DNA of 64,000 bases from Vanessa cardui (Eukaryota; Arthropoda; Insecta; Lepidoptera; Nymphalidae): the NCBI RefSeq assembly GCF_905220365.1, contig NC_061129.1, positions 1,674,803 through 1,738,802 of the forward strand, given 5' to 3'. Below, one piece after another: positions 1-11,114 of the stretch. A model generated the notes under the pieces. It did no database searches and was not told the DNA's origin. It saw only the letters and a list, made by a program, of their open reading frames with translations. How positions within the stretch are numbered: position 1 is the first letter of the stretch; the number at the start of each line of letters is the position of its first letter. Made by a program: the position numbers and the translations under genes.

Positions 1-1222
1 ATAATTTTACTGGATTACTTTTGGTGCTTATAAATGGATACAAATAACATTAAAATCAATCAAAATATTAAATTAAATGTCTCTGTAATTCCAGGCGTTT
101 TTTCATTCCCTCATCATAACGTGCAGAGAAAATAGCTTAAGAAATGATATTAGTGATAAATTATCATTCAATACTATGAGTACCAGAAATTTTGGATCTG
201 AGTAAAGTCGAAAATTCAATTTTCAATTTATTTATCACTCTATACACTCAATTATTTAATATAACAGTGATGCTTACCATGTCCTATCGCACTGATTAGG
301 TTTTATCAGAGTGAAAATGTTGAAAAAAGAGTAACTACAGAGTTTCTTACCGGTTCATCTCGGTAGAATCTACTTTCCGAACCGGTAGTACTAAGTCTAC
401 TTGAATAGTTTATTTTGATTTTAATCAACTCTTATGATCATATCTTACACTCCTCGGAAATGGCGCAAAGACGATGGTTTCCCGATCTGGATCTCACAAA
501 CAACGTAGGTAAAGATGACCACTAATAATATCAGGATGTTTTCTATCTCCCCTTTATTATTAATACATTTTATGTTTGTTTTTAATAATTAAAAATAAAG
601 ACAAAATTATTAACTCTGTGACAAAATTTAAGTTAGAAAAACTCGTATATGGTCTAGCATAAGTTAGCACACCGGTCGTACTCTAAGACCATATAAAAAC
701 AGAACTGATCTGATATACAGATAATTAATATTTCATAATTATTAATACAAAAAGGTTTTATTTATTAAGATAAATAATACCTTTTTGTATGATAGAACTT
801 TTAAATCACAGACAATAATTAATATCGTAAAAACGAAATACCATCAGCAAATATCAATTAATTTTATTTTGTTTTAGTGCAATGCACTACAACCATTTTA
901 AATAGCTTCTAGATTCTTATATGGAGTTCAAGAAAATGTATCGTTAGTGTGTATTATCGTATTAGTATATAGTATTATTTTGTTTGAAGAAAGTATTATT
1001 ACGATTATTAATCTATTTTTAAAATCCATAAATTATATGGACATATTAAAACACTAGTATCTGACTCGCCTCTTCTCCTTAATGTGAGGAGTTAGGCAGA
1101 TGTTAGGTACACTATGTTCCATTCTGATTAACACGTGAAAAGCGAAACAAGCAAACATACATTGACATATATAATACTAGTTAATTTTTTTCTGAGAATG
1201 CTGATATTATTTTTTGTTTCAG
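1..1222 (+). other. Intron upstream of the terminal kinase exon
   Basis: AT-rich sequence without a supportable exon. It ends in a good acceptor (polypyrimidine tract, then tttgtttcag at 1213-1222), so it is read as the last intron of the kinase gene whose earlier exons lie outside the window. It contains one decayed non-LTR tail (315-424) and a 10-bp inverted repeat (tatatggtct at 646-655, agaccatata at 686-695). Confidence 0.5.
315..424 (+). mobile_element. 5'-truncated non-LTR tail (ATTTTG-tail family)
   Basis: Matches the 3' UTR of the element at 11115-12583: the 'gagtaactac..gagtttctt' and 'tagaatctactttccgaacc' blocks are present, followed by 'ctacttgaat..tttattttgatttt'. About 45 bp of the middle of the consensus are missing, so this is an old, internally deleted copy. 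Confidence 0.75.
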
Positions 1223-1412
1223 ATGGGATCCAAAACGTCGTATCACGCCCACGGAAGCAACGCGCCACGAATTCGTAACCGGCTGCCCTCTCGGATCAAC
1301 ACCATCTGGACAGCTGGCGTTACCTCGTCTGCCTCCCCCTAGACCTGCGAGGACAGCTCTCTTACACTCCCAATCAGCTGGCGACGTGGCCGCCATGTTG
1401 GGACGAGCGTGA
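1223..1412 (+). CDS. DYRK-family protein kinase, terminal coding exon
   Basis: The exon follows acceptor tttgtttcag. Its first base (a1223) closes a split codon, and the frame runs from TGG at 1224 to TGA at 1410-1412 (62 complete codons). It opens with WDPKRRITPTEATRHEFV, the kinase subdomain XI pattern (WDP..R.TP..A..H) at the end of CMGC kinases and closest by eye to DYRK2/3/4-type proteins. If the previous exon ends in GA, the join reads E-WDP, as expected in DYRKs. A proline- and serine-rich tail of about 44 residues follows and ends GDVAAMLGRA. The kinase would phosphorylate Ser/Thr in the cytoplasm or nucleus. The catalytic core lies upstream of the window, so activity cannot be judged. 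Another CMGC kinase (HIPK, PRP4 or CLK type) is possible. The exon is much more GC-rich than its surroundings. Confidence 0.6.
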
Positions 1413-2255
1413 CCTAAGGACAGATGAGACAGAGTCGGTTCCGGAGGCCTATAGCCTTTGGTTTCTCGTCTATTGCTTTGTAGTTCAATTTGTTTCAGCA
1501 TACAATAGTCAAGTTTATTATCATGTTAAGTGGTGAACTTATTAATTTTTAATTACTCTTCGCTTTCATACGGATAGGTTTATGTTTTGACGAGAAATTT
1601 ATCGGAATAATTGGATCTGAAAAATAATACCACTGATGGTAATACGAAATAATCTTTACTTTTTATCATTAAAATTTGAAGTTTTTGCAAATAAAATTCA
1701 GTTTGTCTAATAATGTGACAATGTGATACAAAAATAACGAACAAAAATCTCAAAATTATAGTTAGACAGTTCGATATTTCGTAATATTTGAGCTGATAAA
1801 GTTACTTCCAACACGACTTTATATCTTGAAGATATTTCTAATCAAACTAATAGATCTCATATGTAATGTAATTCTAAAAGTTGCTCAAGATAGATAAAAA
1901 AAGGATGAAGAATAGAGGCGATCGTTGCAAAGATATTTTGCGTTTCGATTCTTCTACGAAGTATTGAGTAAGCGTATTAATGCTTTCTCTTCCTATATTT
2001 ATCTGATATTATGTTCTGCAACTTTGTATAGGTCATCAGTTCTGCGCTACTTATTACCATCTCATCGTACTGACTACCTACATTACGCAATATTTTAGTC
2101 TACTAGACCACTTTTGTAATTCACTATCGACCTAAATGCGGTTAGCGCGATTATCGGAATTACCGCTAATTTAGACATTAAGTGCTTTTCGTTTTGTGAT
2201 TTGCAGATGTAATATGAGTGCCAAAACTTGCCTTTCGAACTATTTGTTAGGTATA
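1413..2255 (+). other. Probable 3' UTR and downstream flank of the kinase gene
   Basis: Starts after the TGA. The first AATAAA is at 1690-1695 (in gcaaataaaattc), giving a candidate 3' UTR of roughly 300 nt. The true cleavage site cannot be placed from sequence. The rest is AT-rich with no recognisable feature. Confidence 0.35.
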
Positions 2256-2532
2256 TTACGAGACAAGTTAGATGTAGCATCGGCAAATACAATAAAACCG
2301 ATTACAGCCGATTTATACAACCAACAGAAATTGCTCCCCATCGCGTCAGTTCAACCCGAGAAAGCAAGTGCATGTCCATTGACGAATATATTAGGTCATA
2401 TGATATTACAAGTTATTGCGTTTGTGTAAAGATCATATTCACATAAGAAATAAATATTAATAATTTGGGATAGCATACTTAATTCAGACGTGTGTACAAA
2501 TTTTACCGATGCTACATCTAAGTTGTGTCGTA
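2256..2532. mobile_element. MITE, family A (TIR around gatgtagcatcgg)
   Basis: Left end 'agttagatgtagcatcggc' (from about 2264) is the inverted repeat of right end 'accgatgctacatctaagt' (about 2505-2523), and the right end continues to 'gtgtcgtac'. About 280 bp, with no coding capacity. A second copy at 41278-41577 has the same termini, and its interior is the reverse complement of this one, so the two copies lie in opposite orientation. The superfamily is not assigned. Confidence 0.7.
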
Positions 2533-5500
2533 CTATACTGCTTTAAAATTTTATCAATTACTACTAGTCAATGTTTTGCTCGTTAGTAATTTTTGTTTTT
2601 ACGTATACAAGTAAAAATGAAGCTTTATATGAAACGTCGTATCCATTTAATATCAATTTATTAAAGAATCATATTAGATAAAAGAAAATGACTGATTTAT
2701 AGTACAATGAGGTATACGTCTGTTCGTCATATCACAATAAGGTCAGGTCAGGTCAGGTCATGTTGCTATATCATTGACTCCTTAATATAATTTGAGAAAA
2801 AAAGGATTTCTGGAACCTGTCGTAATTAATTCGTAAATACGTAAAGGTTAGATGTCGGTAGGTTTGTAGGAATTAGCGAATATTTTTAACCCTTGATAAT
2901 TATTGCGTGTATTGCAAATTTGCCTAATTTAATTCATTACTAGTCAAAGATATGTTGCTGATTCTATGGGATACATTTCGTTCGAATTTATTTTAAGGGT
3001 CTAGTCAATAATATAAGTTAATACCATTTTATAGACAAATATGATTTGGTAAATGTAATTGTAAATATTTATTTATTCACATAGCGGTGTATTTTCAAAT
3101 AGTGATTTTTAGCGTCTGGCTATAATAGATTTTACTATAACTAAGTGTCTAGGTCTATGTCTATATGACCGTGTAGTTTTTGTAATCATAGATAGACAAT
3201 ACTGAAAGTTACTTATGTCGTTCTAAGGTCTCAAAATGTAGGTTTTATATTTATTAGTTAATTAAATTCTGGGTTGCCAAGTTTTAATATTAAGATGATT
3301 ATTTATACGACTGTGCTAATAAACGTTCTTTTAGTTAAGCACTGTTATCTCTCTTTCTGTTGTCAGTGATTTCACATTCGAAGGAAAAAGACACAACATT
3401 GTTTAACTAATAAATCTCTAAATAATATTTATAAGGCCGTTTATTGTACATCCCCTAGTGTTAAATGTAATTCAAAATTATATCACAATTAAATTTTAAA
3501 TGAGTTGAATATATAAAATTAGTGGATGGGTTGTATTGATTTAATTTAAGAGCAGATTTTTATAATGTTTTTATGTTGTAAATTAAACCGATGTAGAAAT
3601 ATAGTAACATCCCTAGTTTTATAATTGAATACTTTTGTTTTAAATAACCGTCAAACATCCTTGTTTTCATAATTAGAGGCGTGGATTCTGTTAGAAATTA
3701 TTGTATATTATATGTATTATGAGTTATATTTAATTTCGTTATTAATAGTACAAAAAAATGTTGATTTTTCTTTTGTAACTGTAAGGTGCACATTCACACA
3801 TTCATATGAATGATAGGAATGGCTCGTAACATCGGATTTATAGAACCTTTTTAAACCTCACTGACGGACCAATAAATCGGTTCGATAATTGTAAATTGGC
3901 TTGGTATTTTTTATCTGGATTGTGCATAGCATAAATACGTCATAGTAAAAAGAACAGTAAAATGAATCCGTGAAACGGAACGCTGTGTGAATGAAGCCTA
4001 ACAATATTATAAGAAATATACCCAGTGCTGGAACTTGCTTGGAGTTATCCTAAATAAATAATTTAGTGATATAATTTTGGAAAATTATGAGAATCGATGT
4101 GTCGTAAAATTCATTATAAATTGCTTCTAATTTTTTCATGAAAATTCTTGACGTAGTATTTGTCGTGATCTCTCGAGACCAAAGTAAAGTTTAACAATTT
4201 GTGATTAGAGAATTTGTTGAATTAGCATATTTAGATAAATTGTAATTTGTGTGGTACTTATAATGATATGATATTTGATAGGACACGAATAATATATCGT
4301 TATCGAAGATTTCCATAAATGGTTGCCATCTAATGGCCAGTCGGGTCATGTATGTCCAGCTTCAAGTATAATTAATTACCTGGCAATACACACATATATA
4401 TTATTTATATCACACCTATAGATTCTACAACTAATTAAAAAATAGTACAAAAGAAACATTAAAAATACATATAATAAGATATGTCAACTTATTTTGTCAG
4501 GTTTTTTTTTATAAGGAACATTTTTATCAAACATTTCTCATACACACATTCAAAAGAATATTGATTTAAAAAATATTGACAAAAGTAGAATCAATATGTG
4601 ACATATGTCAAATATTCTTTTTTTTTGTAATTGGTATAAGGCTGTGGCAACATTATTTACAGCCAATTAAAACCATTCGTGACTTATCAAATACACTATG
4701 TATGGTCTCTGTATATGTCTATATGTTTAGTTGTAATTGTAAATATTATTATTGTAGAACATTCTAGGCGAAGCCAAACTGTGAACTGTAATGATTGTTG
4801 TACTTTATAATTTAGAACCCGTTTACATTACATCGGACTGATATGTCATATCGGACAATGTTTCATTTTAGTTTATTTTTATTTTTTATAATTAACTTAA
4901 TAAATATAAATCTCTTTCATAACTATAGTAGTCTTATAAGTAATGTAGAAGATTCGATTTCTTCAAATAATTTAAAAATGCAGGGCTTTAAAAATTAATA
5001 AAATAAATAAAAAATATATTTACATTTAAAGAGAATAGTGAGATTTTGTGTTTTGTATTTTAACGAATAATATACGATAACATTACTTTGCTTGTAGTGT
5101 TTCACAACCATTGTTATTATTCAAAACAAGAAAAAACAAATTTGAATATATCTAAAAAATATATATAAATTAAGTTCTAAATTTGAATAAACTATTAGTA
5201 AGTAAATTAAATTTTATTTATTATTAAAGATATAAAATATCATATGAACAACTTTAAAACGCGTTCAGTAAAAAGATGTAAAACTTTTCTTTGTCTTTAG
5301 CGATTCACTAAAACCTTCTTATAAATAACGTTGGATACAAAATCAAACTGGAACTCGAAAATAATATATTTTCATCAAGTCTTAAGAAGTTTTGCTTCAT
5401 ATGCGTTTCGTTAACACGACTTTTATTTTGAACGCTCCGATTAATTATATTGGTCCGATAATGGCAACGGGTTTTTAGGCGAGGCGTACTAAACATTACT

Positions 5501-6813
5501 GAAACTGGACGGGGTACTTTCAATCGGCGATTGCTTGAAAACGCATAAAGCTAAGTCTTTAATTAGACCTTATGTCTATGCATTTAGAGGCTATAATATG
5601 AAGTTATTAACATACGAACGAACCGGTCAGACTTTTGTGAAAGGATATGATTCGTTTCCCAACTTAGCTTTGGAGAATGAAGAAATATGTCTGCCTATTT
5701 AGTTGCTTTAGTATCCATTGAATGGAATAACCTCCTTTGACATTAACTTTTTTTTATTCGTCACCACGTTCCAATTAAAATGTTATATAATATAATTAGA
5801 ATATTCACAAGTACATTTAACCTTTTTAAATCAACTCTTTGAAATAACAATCCATTGAGTGATATGTTCAGATTAATTATTACAAATTTATTATTTTTTA
5901 TAACGTTTTTTTTTCAGTCGCGGTGTTGCGTAATATGTGTGGAGTACGAATCACTGTGCGTAAATAAATAAATATAAAAATAATGGACTTTCATATAATA
6001 AAACTGAAGCATTTAAATATAACTAATTATAACGGATGAATCGCGTATATTAATTATTTTTAAACATCCCGACGCTGAAGCAGTTTATTAAATAAAATAT
6101 CATAATTATGACGAATCAATACAAAGTTTTTTTTTGTGACAAAGAAACAAACTAGTAAGGCCTAATAAAAAAACAAACACACTTTGTAATTATTAAATGT
6201 TGCTGTTAGCATAAGAAAAAAATAATATTACTATAATGTATCTGTTGTAAGTTCATTTTCAGTAATGTATGTACGCCGGTAAGTAGATGAAAATGTATTT
6301 TTGTTTCAATAATTTGTTGAATTAATAGATTTAGAAAAAGGGTTGTTATAACTGATGTATATCATTATATAATATTATACAATGTACAATAAGCGATTCA
6401 TTCGTTTAAATGTAATGGGTATTAAAATTCTTCCAAATGTATGAAAAGTTTTATTGATATTTCGCCATATATTTATTATAAAAAAAAAAACAGCGCATTT
6501 TAAGCTGAACAGTAAGTCACCTTTGACTTTAAAAAATTATTATAAACGCTACACAAGTTAACATTCGAATTTTAAAAACATGCAACGAAACGACTTTTTA
6601 AAAACATAATTCGCGAAGTAATCTATAATTCATTAGGACAATGCATAATTATACAAAGAAATATTACAACGATAGATGTCAAGTTCGATATTTAAAACAA
6701 TTAATCCACTACTAATTGACACGCGAAACACTTGACGTGACTGTCACTACTAATAAAAAAACATTCCGTGAGCTCCATTGTACGAAACGTAATATATACT
6801 CGTATACATACTT
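2533..6813. other. Intergenic AT-rich stretch, no gene seen
   Basis: No supportable exon or transposon domain on either strand. Short AT-rich frames are not coding-like. The one distinct piece is the short GGTCA tandem at 2739-2760. Confidence 0.5.
2739..2760 (+). repeat. GGTCA pentanucleotide tandem, four units
   Basis: Four perfect ggtca units (2741-2760), preceded by aa. Overlapping AGGTCA hexamers arise every 5 bp. This is probably a simple repeat. A nuclear-receptor role is not supported, because receptor dimers need a spacer between half-sites. Confidence 0.8.
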
Positions 6814-7348
6814 ATATAGGTTTATTGGTAATACGGCGTACATCCGCTAGGGGGTGATAGGGGTGACTATTTGCAATAATTTTGACCCCCATATAGAAAT
6901 GTTTCACTTTTGGATTATGCATCCAAAAGTGAACCATTTTTGAGTTATCACGTTTTTTAGCTTTCATAAAAATTTGTCAAAAATGCACCTTCAAAAATTT
7001 ATTTACCAAAAAATATCAATAAAATTCTAGTTTTTTTCTTCTGATTTATAAAAACGAATAAACATGGATATTTGTGAATATTTAAACAATTATTATCAGC
7101 CCAAATTTAAAAATGGGAGACGGAAAACGATATTATTTAAACATTTTTGAAATGTTGTTCCCTGAAAAATCCCTTTTCGTGCCCTCTCTTACTCCAAATG
7201 GTCCGCAGACTTTTTTCCAAACAAGACGCGACTCCTGAATCTGAATTAAGCACGATTATATCTTCCTTAAAATTATTGCAGATAGCTTTATCACTTACCC
7301 CTATCACTTCCTAGCGGATGTACGTCGAATTTCCAATAGCCCTGTATA
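6814..7348. mobile_element. MITE-like element, family B (TIR ..ggtgataggggtgac)
   Basis: The left end reads 'ggtttattggtaatacggcg' followed by tacatccgctagggggtgat. The right end (about 7291-7347) is its inverted repeat: 'atcacttcctagcggatgta', then cgtcgaatttccaatagccc. About 535 bp, non-coding, with TIRs of about 45-60 bp. An internal 13-bp perfect hairpin (ttcacttttggat at 6903-6915 with atccaaaagtgaa at 6921-6933) is part of the element. Related copies are at 30128-30205 (one end only) and 58397-58651. Confidence 0.75.
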
Positions 7349-7718
7349 TTCTCATAATATAAGCATATTAATAATATTGCCCAGATGACCGAATGAACGA
7401 AATCGATAATTAGTATGGGTTCAATGCATTAAATCCAGGAAATCTCAATATATTTTCATGTGCATAACAATACGTTTTCATAATAATTAATATCGTATTA
7501 AACGGTTTGATAAACATCGTGTCGAGACTTGCATGTAGCAAGTCTCGACAGCATATAGGGATTTCGATTTGAATCTCATAACTAGTTAATTATTGCACCA
7601 GCACAAATTAGGGAGAAACGAGACCAGCAGCGGATAAACAGACTAAATGACAATGAGGAACTCACGTACATACTGACGGTAAATAGGGATTGGTTTTCAA
7701 ATAATATATATTTAACAT
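7349..7718. other. Intergenic, no gene; one short hairpin
   Basis: AT-rich sequence whose only structure is a perfect hairpin with 13-bp arms (tgtcgagacttgc at 7520-7532, gcaagtctcgaca at 7538-7550) and loop atgta. Confidence 0.6.
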
Positions 7719-7943
7719 GCGACCCCCACACCGCACTGGTGCAATGCTGATACAAAAGTATACTACTGATTTTTTCTGGTTTATTTACTATATTGTCCAT
7801 CCATGTATTATTAAACAAAAACCCTTCTATCAAATTAATCTACCTATTAAAAAAAAGCGCATCAAAAACCGTTATTTTAAAGATCTAAGCATACATAGGG
7901 ACAGACAGCGGTAAGCGACTTTGTTTTATATTATGTAATGATT
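7719..7943 (+). mobile_element. Family C repeat (starts gcgaccc, ends ttatgtaatgatt)
   Basis: Starts 'gcgaccc..ggtgcaatgctgata', has an A-run near position 130, then 'gcatcaaaa', 'agatctaagcatacataggg' and 'acagacagcg', and ends 'gactttgttttatattatg'. The same order of blocks occurs at 8411-8675 (-), at 21016-21198 plus 29676-29769 (+, split by the Helentron), at 30061-30420 (+) and at 63920-64000 (-). The ends resemble RTE-group 3' regions. No coding sequence is present. Confidence 0.7.
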
Positions 7944-8010
7944 AAGTAAGTACCGTTACTGTGTAAAATATATAAAATCATATAAACTAATAATCAATTA
8001 CAGATTTATA

Positions 8011-8148
8011 TTGTTGTATACAGAAACAACCAACCCGCATTGGAACAGCGTGGTGGAATATTCCAAACCTTTTCCTCAAAGGGAGAGGAGGCCTTTAGCC
8101 CAGCAGTGGGAATTTTACAGGCTGTTGTTGTTGTTGTATACAGAAACA
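8011..8148 (+). mobile_element. 5'-truncated tRNA-derived SINE with target duplication
   Basis: The 3' part of the Metulj-like SINE runs from 'caacccgcattggaacagcg' to the (TTG)n tail at about 8130. The flanking direct repeat ttgttgtatacagaaaca is at 8011-8028 and 8131-8148. Its first bases merge with the TTG tail, leaving at least gtatacagaaaca as a clear target-site duplication. The perfect duplication suggests a fairly recent insertion. Confidence 0.85.
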
Positions 8149-8410
8149 TGCCTGTACGAGTATCATGTATAATAAAATCTATTACAAAATCCTATTATAA
8201 TCCCACCAAGTTCTGTTAAATATATTATAGTGTACGTGAATACAACATTCACTATGCATCTGAACACGTTCTAATCATAATTATCATCTATTGTTACTTA
8301 AAAAGAACATTTTCATGAGTGATGAAAGTAAGTATTGAATTTGATTTACACTCTTTGATATTTGGTAACTGACAGACAGACAGCAGTGGTTTTCGCACGA
8401 GTTATCATTA

Positions 8411-8675
8411 TCATTACACAGTACAAAACAAAGTTACCGCTGTTTGTCCCTATGTATGCTTAGATCTTTAAAATTACGCAACAGATTTTGGTTCGGTTTT
8501 TTTTAATAGATAGAGTGATTCGAAAGGAAGGTTCTTGTATGTAATACATGGACAATATAGTAAAGAAACACTGATAATTTTAGAAGTCTAATATGTTGTA
8601 AAGTAATTGAACAAACTTTGTTGTATATATATTATCAGTATTGCATCCGTGCGAAGCCGGGCCGGGTCGCTAGCT
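8411..8675 (-). mobile_element. Family C repeat, reverse copy
   Basis: Reverse complement of the 7719-7943 family. It runs from 'tcattacacagtacaaaac' to 'gcgaagccgggccgggtcgc'. Together with 7719-7943 it makes an inverted pair about 470 bp apart. Confidence 0.7.
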
Positions 8676-9253
8676 ACATACATACTATTACATATGATTG
8701 ATTTAGACAGCTTCTCCTTACTAGCTTATTTACTTTGTTTAAAGGCTACTTTATGGTAATGATGGAGGATAGGTACCTCTCTCTGTAAGAAATTCATAGC
8801 AAGCGACAACTACCAAGATAAGTATGCAGGGCAGTATGCAAGTCCTTCCAAAAATATAAATAACTCTTCCGTTATTGGAGTCGGATCAAATATAGATATT
8901 GCCCCAATTATTAATTAAAATTAATTATTGCTACATAATAGATATGTGAAAAGCTTGACTGTCCTGTATATAGGCATCGGATACTCACACATGTGTATAT
9001 GCAACACTATGCAACTAATCCAGTGTCCCTGTGTGAGTGTGAGAGTGAGTGTGAGTGGTAAGTATGATAAATAAATTAAATGTGAAATATATTTTTAATG
9101 ATTATTTTAAGATCAGCGATTAAGTAGCGTGGTTCTTAAAACCTTCTCTTCAAAAGCCTAGCATTGTGACAGGTACTATCTGATATAATTAGTTAAAAAC
9201 TAATTATTGATTTTACTATACAAAACTTATTCTACCCTGGTACTTATAGTAAT
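8676..9253. other. Intergenic, no gene; short GTGAG microsatellite
   Basis: No coding signal. A degenerate GTGAG/GTGTGAG microsatellite lies at about 9030-9058. Confidence 0.5.
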
Positions 9254-9570
9254 GGGTCGAGGTAGCACAGCGGTTAGAATGCGTGCCTCTTAACCGACGA
9301 ATACGGGTTCAGACCCAGACAAGCAAGTTGAATTTTCAAGTGTGTTTGCAAATTAATTTTAATTAAACTAAAAAAACTTAATTTGTGTTTGCAATTCATC
9401 TCAGGCTCAGTGGCGAAGGAAATCCATCTCCATGTACCTCATTTGAATGGAATTCGTAACATATCGATCAATCCGCATCAGCGCAGCGTGGTGGAAAATG
9501 CACCTAACCTTCTCCCCAAAAGTAGACACTCCCTAGCTCAGCAATCGGACATTTACAGGCTTAGGTACTT
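9254..9570 (+). mobile_element. Old, diverged tRNA-derived SINE
   Basis: The tRNA-like head is recognisable: 'gtagcacagcggttagaatg' near the A box and gggttcagaccc as B box. The body (ttcatctcaggctcagtggc) and 3' part (gcagcgtggtggaaaatg) are also present. It differs at many positions from the copies at 13576 and 54829, so it is an older insertion. Confidence 0.75.
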
Positions 9571-10215
9571 TACATTTTTTATTTTACTTGTCGTAATAAA
9601 TCAATAGGCGTTGCAGCCCCACGATTACTTCGACATCGAGGGTCAGAAGTTCGCTGAGAAAAGCACTTTCTAAGTATTAAGTAGAAGGTTTAATGTTATA
9701 CCTACAACTTAAAAACAGTTTGAGGTTCCGTATCTATAGCTTTGAAAATTTCAATTCGGATTCCAAACAAACATAATAACATCTTGAATTATTTTTTTAT
9801 TTTAAATTAAATAAAATAATACACTGTTTAATTGGTGATTTAGATCTTTATAATATTTCTTAACAAAAACACAATAAAATAACCTTAAGATAAATTTAAT
9901 AGTACACTAACGCTGCGATTGTTTTACTAAAATGAGATTACCTAATTTAGACTATTCTATGGAATCCAAACATCTTTACGAGGGAATTTTAATATCTTGA
10001 TGATACTATTTAACATTTTTCCAAGATAATTAACAGCCTTATTACACCATATTTCGTAGAGCAAGACTCAAGGAATTTACGTGCTTCAGGTTACGAAATG
10101 AAATAGTTGTTAGTCTAGAAATACCTTTATAATCGTCATACGTATACTATCTGTTTCCTGCAATTTCACACGTGTTGCCTTTATTAAATACATTTGTCTT
10201 TTTTACATCATATAG
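9571..10215. other. Intergenic, nothing recognised
   Basis: AT-rich sequence with no supportable exon, domain or repeat family. Confidence 0.5.
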
Positions 10216-10400
10216 GGTAGACAAATGGGCCAACTGATGAATTGGTAGGTGGTCACTGGTCCTGACTGCCCAAATAGATGTTGATATTGTATGAAATATT
10301 AATCATTTCTTATATCGTCACCAATCTTGTGAACTAAGATATAAAGTCCCTTGTGCCTATATTACTACAGGTACAGGTACCCTGTAAATCGGAGTAGGTA
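10216..10400 (+). repeat. Family D repeat, degenerate copy
   Basis: Weak match to the family D consensus: 'gggccaactgatg', 'ggtggtcact', 'atatcgtcaccaatcttgtg', 'aactaagatataaagtccct' and 'tgtgcctat'. Better copies are at 19104, 32401 and 45341. Confidence 0.55.
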
Positions 10401-11114
10401 TACACTTATATGCGGTGTATTGCTTTTTGGCGATAGAACATGTTATGTATACATTAATTTCTTTCTCAGCGCTATTGTATTAAATTAATTTCGATCTGTA
10501 TTGGCCGTCCTGTTCTTTATACATAAATAATTATATGACTTTATATCTTTATAGGTAAGACAATTGCATGGCGCTTTGTAAGTGAGCGTTCCCAAGAAAC
10601 CGTATTAAAAATAAAAATACATGTGCCTAAATAAAAATTTTAGAAAGATTACAAGAACTTCGTTACATTATATAATACATGTACGTATATAGAAAGTTGT
10701 CGTATTTTTTTAGTACTTATTATAAAAGGAGTGGAATTAAATCATTAGAAAGGAACATGAAATAAAATTTTCGTCTGAAAAAAGTATTGAAGAACGTTAA
10801 CCACTCGAAAAGCATACTAGATTTAGATGTAGGTATAAATAGTAAGTTAGAAGATCTTGCATTTTTAGACTACTCATAATGATTATTACCGTCTTGTGAC
10901 GCCAGTCTACGTAATACTGGATAATTCTCTATAAAACATAAAAATATTAATAATTATCAATATTTTTTTACGAAAAAAAACTTTTGTTTCATTTAATAAA
11001 ATTAATTAAATTCAATCGGCTGAATGGAACGCTACAGTATCAATCAATTGCAATTTTTAATCTACAAATCGCTATCGTAAATATACGATATAATATCTCG
11101 TCCATTTCGGTACA
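10401..11114. other. Intergenic, nothing recognised
   Basis: AT-rich sequence up to the 5' truncation point of the downstream non-LTR element. Short frames here carry no recognisable domain. Confidence 0.45.

Noticed and set aside
1181..1501. Minus-strand frame of 106 codons over the kinase exon
   Set aside because: It lies antisense to a well-supported exon with a splice acceptor and kinase motif; the antisense product has no known domain.
2739..2760. AGGTCA repeats as a nuclear-receptor element
   Set aside because: Hexamers overlap at 5-bp steps with no spacer, so no receptor dimer arrangement fits; a simple repeat is enough.
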